A stretch of 9,316 bases of DNA from NCBI RefSeq assembly GCF_020539865.1, contig NZ_JAJBQV010000052.1, forward strand, positions 1 to 9,316. Reading direction: 5' to 3'. Positions 5,062-9,316 of the stretch are shown in pieces; within the stretch, counting starts at the first letter, position 1; each line of letters begins with the position of its first letter. The position numbers and the translations under genes were made by a program. A model generated the notes under the pieces. It ran no database searches. It saw only the letters and a program-made list of their open reading frames with translations, and had not been told where the DNA came from. The stretch comes from Megasphaera elsdenii (GTDB taxonomy: Bacteria; Bacillota; Negativicutes; Veillonellales; Megasphaeraceae).

Positions 5062-5070
5062 TGCTATAAT
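5062..5070 (+). promoter_or_regulatory. Extended -10 promoter of the autotransporter pseudogene
   Basis: TGCTATAAT is a perfect TATAAT at 5065-5070 with the TGN extension, set in a very AT-rich stretch. The best -35 candidate is TTTTAT at 5043-5048 with a 16-base spacer, which is weak, as is usual with an extended -10 box. The leader to ATG 5191 would be about 115 bases. I saw no known riboswitch in it. The ribosome binding site is AAGGA at 5175-5179. Confidence 0.6.
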
Positions 5071-5190
5071 GATACCACAAAAAGACCATATAAAATACAT
5101 AAAAACGCAATATAGTGAAAGGCGGTGCATCGAAAAAATCTTACCCGGTATATAAGGCGAAGTCATTATAAGTAAAGGATGCGCAAAATT

Positions 5191-7884
5191 ATGAACAAAA
5201 TATTTAAAGCAAAACCAGACATTGCTACGTTGTCGTCTCGGAACTAGCAAAAAGTCATTGCAAAACCACACAAAGTCATACAGTCAGAAGCAAAACAGCC
5301 TTGACGGCAGCTGTGTTGCTGGCATTGGGAGCTTTCTCGTTTGTAGGGATGACTCCAGTGCAGGCAGATGAAAGCTTACTGAATAATGATTTTGTGGGAG
5401 CCAATGATTACTATTGGTATTATGACGAAAAGGCTAAGGAATGGAAAACATATCAATATAAAGCAACGGATATCTTTAATAATCGTTCACGGCACGACTT
5501 ACCAAACTATCAAGGAGCCGGCGCAAAGTTACCTGGTGCCATCACTGCGGGGTTATATGCACAGGCAGGACAGCAGACCGTCACCATTGGTGATCGCAAT
5601 GCCGGCCAGTCAAAAGGCAGTGTATTTATCGGTGAATATAGTGGATAATAATGGGGATAATGCTCCGGTTGGGCTGAAAAATAACTATGTAACATCTGTC
5701 GGATTTCAGTCTGATGCAACTGGCTGGGGTTCTATTGCCATTGGCTCCAATGCAATAGCTGAAAATTCAAAGACGGATAAATGGGTCGTACAAGAGAACG
5801 GAAATGCTAATACTTCCGGTACAGTACGTGACGATACTTATAGCATAGAAGCAAATCCGACAATCGAGGGAGCTTCTGTCGCTTTAGGCTATAACGCTCA
5901 TTCCCAAGACGGTAACATCGCCATCGGTGCCGGATTAGTAGCTACTGCTACGGCTTCAACAGCTAAAGTATACTTGACAGATTAGGCGGCTTATGTATCC
6001 GTAGGTGGTACTGTTACGACAACCGATCCTAAGACGCAAAAAACGACTACTACGACTACGTTGCGCCGACTTACCAATGTCGCCGACGGTGCTGCTGATT
6101 CGGATGTTGCAACAGTCGGCCAGCTGAAGAAACTGTCTGATAAAGCAGGTGTCAATGAAGGCTGGGGAATCAATATTGCTGATGAAAAAGACCCGAACAC
6201 CGGAAAGGTAACTAAGAAAAACGTCATCAGCCTGAACCGCAACCTGGGGACCAACTATGCGGATAAAGCTCATAATGGCGATGAAAAGGTAACTGTAGCA
6301 GTAGATGATACGGGACTGGTTCTGGGTGGTTATGCAAAAGATGCGGAGAACAAGAACAATCCGGCAGTAACATATGGCGCTACAGGTGATGATTCTGTCA
6401 CAGTTGGCGGCATGAACGGCTTGGCCTTTGGGAAGGGTAGTGTCCCGGTGGCATGGATAATATTGCTTCTGGTGTCAATGCCACGGTTGTTGGTGGTGAC
6501 AATAATGATGCTATCGGCAATCAGTCTTCTGTATTCGGTGGACGTGATAACACGGCCGCAGGCATAGCGTCAACGGCCAGTGGTGGTATCATGAAGGCAG
6601 CTGTTGGTCAGCAGGCAACTGCCATTGGCGGTTCCATTACGTATTGGGAACAAACGCTACTGCTGTTGGCGGCTTGGGACGAGACTATGCGAATGGTGAA
6701 GTCGTCTACGACAGTGCGGTACGAGGTAGTTATTCTGTAGGCATTGCTGGCGGTTTTACCGGCGAAAACGCAATCGGTGCTCTGGCAGCTGGCCATCAGG
6801 CAGTCGTCACCACGGAAAATGGCACGGCCATCGGCTATCAGGCTACGACGGATGAAGCGAATACCATTGCTTTCGGCCATGATGCAGGCGATATCTCCGG
6901 CTATACCATCGAATGGAACAAACTGCCCGAAGGTCAGGTCAATGCTGATGTAACGACTAATGATTATACCAAAGCTCCGAAATCTGTAACTCCTACGACA
7001 TATAAAGATGCTTACTACAACTGTCTTGTCAAAGTTGCCGATGGTATTGATGACCACGATGTCGTCGTCATGGAACAGCTGAAGCAGTACGCTGAAAAAG
7101 ATGCATCAAATCTTGGCAACAACATCGAGGTCTATAAGACAGATAAAAATGGCAACGTGCAACTTGATGACAACAAAAAGCCCATCGAAGATAAAGATGC
7201 TACGACAACGGTTCAGAATGTACGACAACGGTTCAGAATGCCAATAAAGACGCCTGGGGCAAGGCTCTTGGCGCAGGCAACACCATTTCCAACTCCTATC
7301 GTGATGTAACGAGTGATCCTATAGAAGTTTTAACGAATAGACACGATCCAGAAGCATTGAGAAAGCTCATGAAGGATGCCGTCAAGGAAAGGACAGGTCA
7401 TGGTCATGGGCGGCGGCAATAACGTCGAAAGTGCCTATATGAGCCAGGTTGTCGGTGTCGGAAATACTGTCAAAGGTAATCAGGCGAAGAATGATAAAAA
7501 CGAATGGGTTACTGATACATCTAAAACAGCTATCAAGGATTATGACTCTGAAAAGTCTTCACAGTACAACTACGTCGACGGCTTCCAGAACGAACTGACT
7601 AACGGCAAACATGACTATATCATCGGTTCGAACAACAAGGTCAGCGGAGACAGCACAGACAAGAATCAGTCCAATATCGTCTTCGGAGACAATCATGAAC
7701 TGACGGATCAGAAGAACAACGTCATGTCAGCGCCGAGGGCGGCGTAGCTATCGGTAGCGGGTCTGAAGCTACTGTAACTGGTAAGTCCACTGAAGGATAT
7801 GATCCTACTACCGGTAAGAATTCAACAGAGACTACTGCTACTTGGTCTAAAAATACCATATCGTATAGTAGAACAAATATATGA
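5191..7884 (+). pseudogene. Decayed trimeric autotransporter adhesin (signal and YadA-like head/neck only)
   Basis: Stitched across frames, this reads as a Type Vc surface adhesin. An extended signal peptide (MNKIFK, then HCYVVVSELAKS) runs into the hydrophobic ALTAAVLLALGAFSFVG and a cleavage site after VQA. YadA-like head repeats follow (GSIAIGSNAIAE, ASVALGYNAHS, GTAIGYQATTDEANTIAFGH), with neck motifs RRLTNVADGAADSD near 6064 and VKVADGIDDHDVVVMEQLKQ near 7028. Lesions in order: a frameshift at 5205-5211 that removes the V-I-W part of the signal region (consistent with a 10-base loss); +1 near 5643; TAG at 5983-5985; -1 near 6440; -1 near 6636-6643; a 20-base tandem duplication at 7201-7240; +1 near 7388; -1 near 7715-7735. 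The last open piece ends at TGA 7882-7884. The coiled-coil stalk and membrane anchor are missing. Promoter and ribosome binding site remain, but only an 18-residue peptide would be made. Confidence 0.92.
7201..7240 (+). repeat. Exact 20-base tandem duplication inside the pseudogene
   Basis: The 20 bases at 7201-7220 (TACGACAACGGTTCAGAATG) are repeated without change at 7221-7240. Removing one copy restores the reading frame, joining DATTTVQN to ANKDAWGKALGAG. As 20 is not a multiple of three, the duplication is itself a frameshift mutation, and the perfect identity of its copies marks it as recent. Confidence 0.95.
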
Positions 7885-8064
7885 TCCAACACGGTAGATA
7901 AAATCGTTTTTATTCAAGTAGCCAGTGGTTCTCGGAATAGTAATATCGTTTGACTCGGATAGTATTTTGTATAGGAAAAGAAAATTCGAAAAAGGGAAGA
8001 GAACTATTTATGTACATCCATTGCTGGAGAAGGAAAGAGATACTACTAGTTGCTACAGGGTAAA
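7885..8064 (+). other. Degraded tail of the autotransporter pseudogene
   Basis: No gene. In the same phase as the last open piece of the pseudogene, and past its TGA, 7885-7953 reads SNTVDKIVFIQVASGSRNSN before another TGA. VASGSRNSN resembles a YadA-head repeat, so adhesin-derived sequence seems to go on here in a more decayed state. From about 7954 to 8064 I see nothing recognisable. Confidence 0.4.
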
Positions 8065-8100
8065 AAAAGAACCGCAGTTCATTTGAACTGCGGTTCTTTT
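8065..8100. terminator. Perfect bidirectional terminator between the convergent adhesin genes
   Basis: AAAAGAACCGCAGTTC (8065-8080) and GAACTGCGGTTCTTTT (8085-8100) form a perfect 16-base stem with an ATTT loop. It has T-runs on both strands. It lies 28 bases beyond the stop codon of the minus-strand autotransporter and ends that gene. It would also end any transcript coming from the plus-strand pseudogene. Confidence 0.93.
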
Positions 8101-8128
8101 GATGAAAGTGGGATTATCTAACTAGTAA

Positions 8129-9316
8129 TTATTGAGCATCGTTAGCTTTGACAGCTTCGATTTCTTTATTGAATTCTTTAACGAGCTTCTGATCTACTGT
8201 ACCGCCTTTTTTGAGCGCTTTGTAGATAACCTGAGCCATTTCATAACGAGTCATCGTACGATCACCGTGGAAATCGCCATCAGGATATCCTTCGACGATA
8301 CCGTTGCCAGCGAGTTTGGAAACAGCTTCATATGCCCAATGATTAGCTGGAACATCCGGGAATTCTTTCGTCAAAGATGGGTCAACAATAGCGAGTATAG
8401 AAGTGAGTTTTTGGTTTTGAGATTCCAACTGGGAAATCTTCTGATCCATAGCAGCCAAACGTTCAGCTACGTCATCGGAAACAGTGCCGTTAGAGCCTTT
8501 GCCGACACGGAATGTAATGCCGACATTGCCAGCAGTCTTTCTATCAGAACCGAGGGAAGAAGAAACGCCTAAGGAAAGCAGCATGTTACGATTTGGATGA
8601 TAGAATCCGCCCAATGCCATAGCTTGTTTGCCGTCATAGGTACCAGCAGCTGCGGAGAGCTGGAATTTAGAACCAGAACCGTTCCAATCGAGCGGATGCA
8701 AGCCAGCCAAAGCAGCGGAAATAGCACCTACGTTGTCGATTTCAGTACCGAGGTCGCTAACGTCATGACGTAAGGACTGAATAGCGGAGCTGTTATCGGA
8801 AATACGATTGCTTAATACCGTATCAGCAGCAACACGATCATTCGTTTCATTTGTGATAGCAACTTTGTTATCGGAAATACGATTGCTTAATTCGTTATCA
8901 GCAACAACGCGGTTATTTTTTTCGGTTTCAATATCTTTTGCATTTTTTTCAGCAGCAAGTGTGTTCTGATTTACACCATCTGTTAAGTTGGTAGCATGAT
9001 TATAAAGAACGCCATTGCCGGTTACTTTAAGAGCAGCATCAGCTTTATCATTTGCTTTGGTAGCATCTTTCTGTGCAGCATCAGCAGTAGCTTGAGCTTT
9101 GTTAGTAGCAGATGCATTGGCTTTAATATCTTGCTTGTTTTGTTCAATATCTTTTGCATTTTTTTCAGCAGCAAGTGTGTTCTGATTTACACCATCTGTT
9201 AAGTTGGTAGCATGGTTATAAAGAACGCCATTGCCGGTTACTTTAAGAGCAGCATCAGCTTTATCATTTGCTTTGGTAGCATCTTTCTGTGCAGCATCAG
9301 CAGTAGCTTGAGCTTT
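8129..9316 (-). CDS. Trimeric autotransporter adhesin with C-terminal SLH domain (3' part; 5' end beyond window)
   Basis: The frame is open from the right window edge to TAA 8129-8131, giving 395 visible residues. First comes a coiled-coil stalk of long repeats (KAQATADAAQKDATKANDKA, LYNHATNLTDGVNQNTLAAE), then shorter repeats NELSNRISDN and TVLSNRISDN. Next is a YadA-type anchor at about 8501-8740 (ALAGLHPLDW, GTYDGKQAMALGGFYHPN, GNVGITFRVG), whose strands from three chains build a 12-stranded outer-membrane barrel. In classical members the protein ends there. Here a short coiled coil (DDVAERLAAMDQKISQLESQ) is followed by one SLH domain at about 8216-8365 (FPDVPANHWAYEAVSKLAG, GIVEGYPDGDF, TRYEMAQVIYKAL) and a charged tail. 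SLH domains bind cell-wall polymers, so the C-terminus should reach peptidoglycan. No lesion is visible, so the gene is probably expressed. Confidence 0.93.
   Translation of the reverse strand, partial: KAQATADAAQKDATKANDKADAALKVTGNGVLYNHATNLTDGVNQNTLAAEKNAKDIEQNKQDIKANASATNKAQATADAAQKDATKANDKADAALKVTGNGVLYNHATNLTDGVNQNTLAAEKNAKDIETEKNNRVVADNELSNRISDNKVAITNETNDRVAADTVLSNRISDNSSAIQSLRHDVSDLGTEIDNVGAISAALAGLHPLDWNGSGSKFQLSAAAGTYDGKQAMALGGFYHPNRNMLLSLGVSSSLGSDRKTAGNVGITFRVGKGSNGTVSDDVAERLAAMDQKISQLESQNQKLTSILAIVDPSLTKEFPDVPANHWAYEAVSKLAGNGIVEGYPDGDFHGDRTMTRYEMAQVIYKALKKGGTVDQKLVKEFNKEIEAVKANDAQ
8929..9316 (-). repeat. Tandem 216-bp repeat in the adhesin stalk
   Basis: The unit at 8929-9144 recurs from 9145 and runs off the window at 9316, so 172 bases of the second copy are visible. 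By eye the two differ in only one base there (A at 8999, G at 9215). The period is 72 codons, so the frame is kept. Each unit encodes a coiled-coil segment with the same KVTGNGVLYNHATNL interruption. More copies may lie beyond the window. Confidence 0.93.

Noticed and set aside
4972..5271. Minus-strand hydrophobic frame across the autotransporter promoter
   Set aside because: It arises from AT-rich leader DNA, and crosses the promoter, the ribosome binding site and the conserved signal-peptide codons of the pseudogene.
7201..7240. Short direct repeat as a CRISPR unit
   Set aside because: The two copies are adjacent with no spacer and continue a coding frame; it is a tandem duplication.
8132..8572. 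146-codon plus-strand frame opposite the SLH and anchor region
   Set aside because: Antisense to a domain-rich coding frame, Phe/Ser-rich, no ribosome binding site.
8929..9316. 216-bp repeat as an insertion sequence or duplicated gene
   Set aside because: It keeps one open frame, has a 72-codon period and encodes coiled-coil stalk with no terminal inverted repeats or transposase.

Overview
The window looks like the chromosome of a diderm Firmicute of the class Negativicutes, probably a relative of Megasphaera or Veillonella. Three things point there: trimeric autotransporter genes (outer-membrane adhesins) with an extended signal peptide region, an S-layer homology (SLH) domain on one of those adhesins (in Negativicutes, SLH domains tie outer-membrane proteins to the cell wall), and a CIRCE heat-shock operator of the HrcA type found in Firmicutes. 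This assignment rests on gene content only; no 16S or marker gene is present.

Left part (1-1500): an intergenic stretch with a possible minus-strand gene remnant and a GC-rich double hairpin; a good promoter and a complete PPC/DUF296-domain gene (701-1138); then about 350 bases holding only short open remnants and hairpins, closed by a terminator.

Heat-shock unit (1520-2800): a CIRCE operator, a 26-codon basic leader ORF that overlaps the next start (TAATG), an intact Hsp20 gene, an intergenic palindromic element, a second Hsp20 gene split by an in-frame TAG, and a strong terminator. This is a small HrcA-type stress operon in which the second chaperone is broken or read through.

Middle (2970-4816): a near-consensus promoter drives kptA (RNA 2'-phosphotransferase) and, three bases after its stop, an AEC-family permease. 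Downstream lies a 5'-truncated paralogue of the PPC gene with its own terminator, so the heat-shock and kptA blocks sit between two direct PPC copies.

Right part (4857-9316): a plus-strand trimeric autotransporter gene (5191-7884) that is clearly a pseudogene. It has at least eight separate lesions and no stalk or membrane anchor left. It converges, across a perfect bidirectional terminator, on the 3' part of an apparently intact minus-strand trimeric autotransporter. That second protein has a tandemly repeated stalk (216-bp unit), a YadA-type beta-barrel anchor and, after the barrel, a coiled coil plus an SLH domain. An adhesin anchored in the outer membrane and also tethered to peptidoglycan is the most interesting system in the window. 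No tRNA, rRNA, CRISPR array or transposase was seen.
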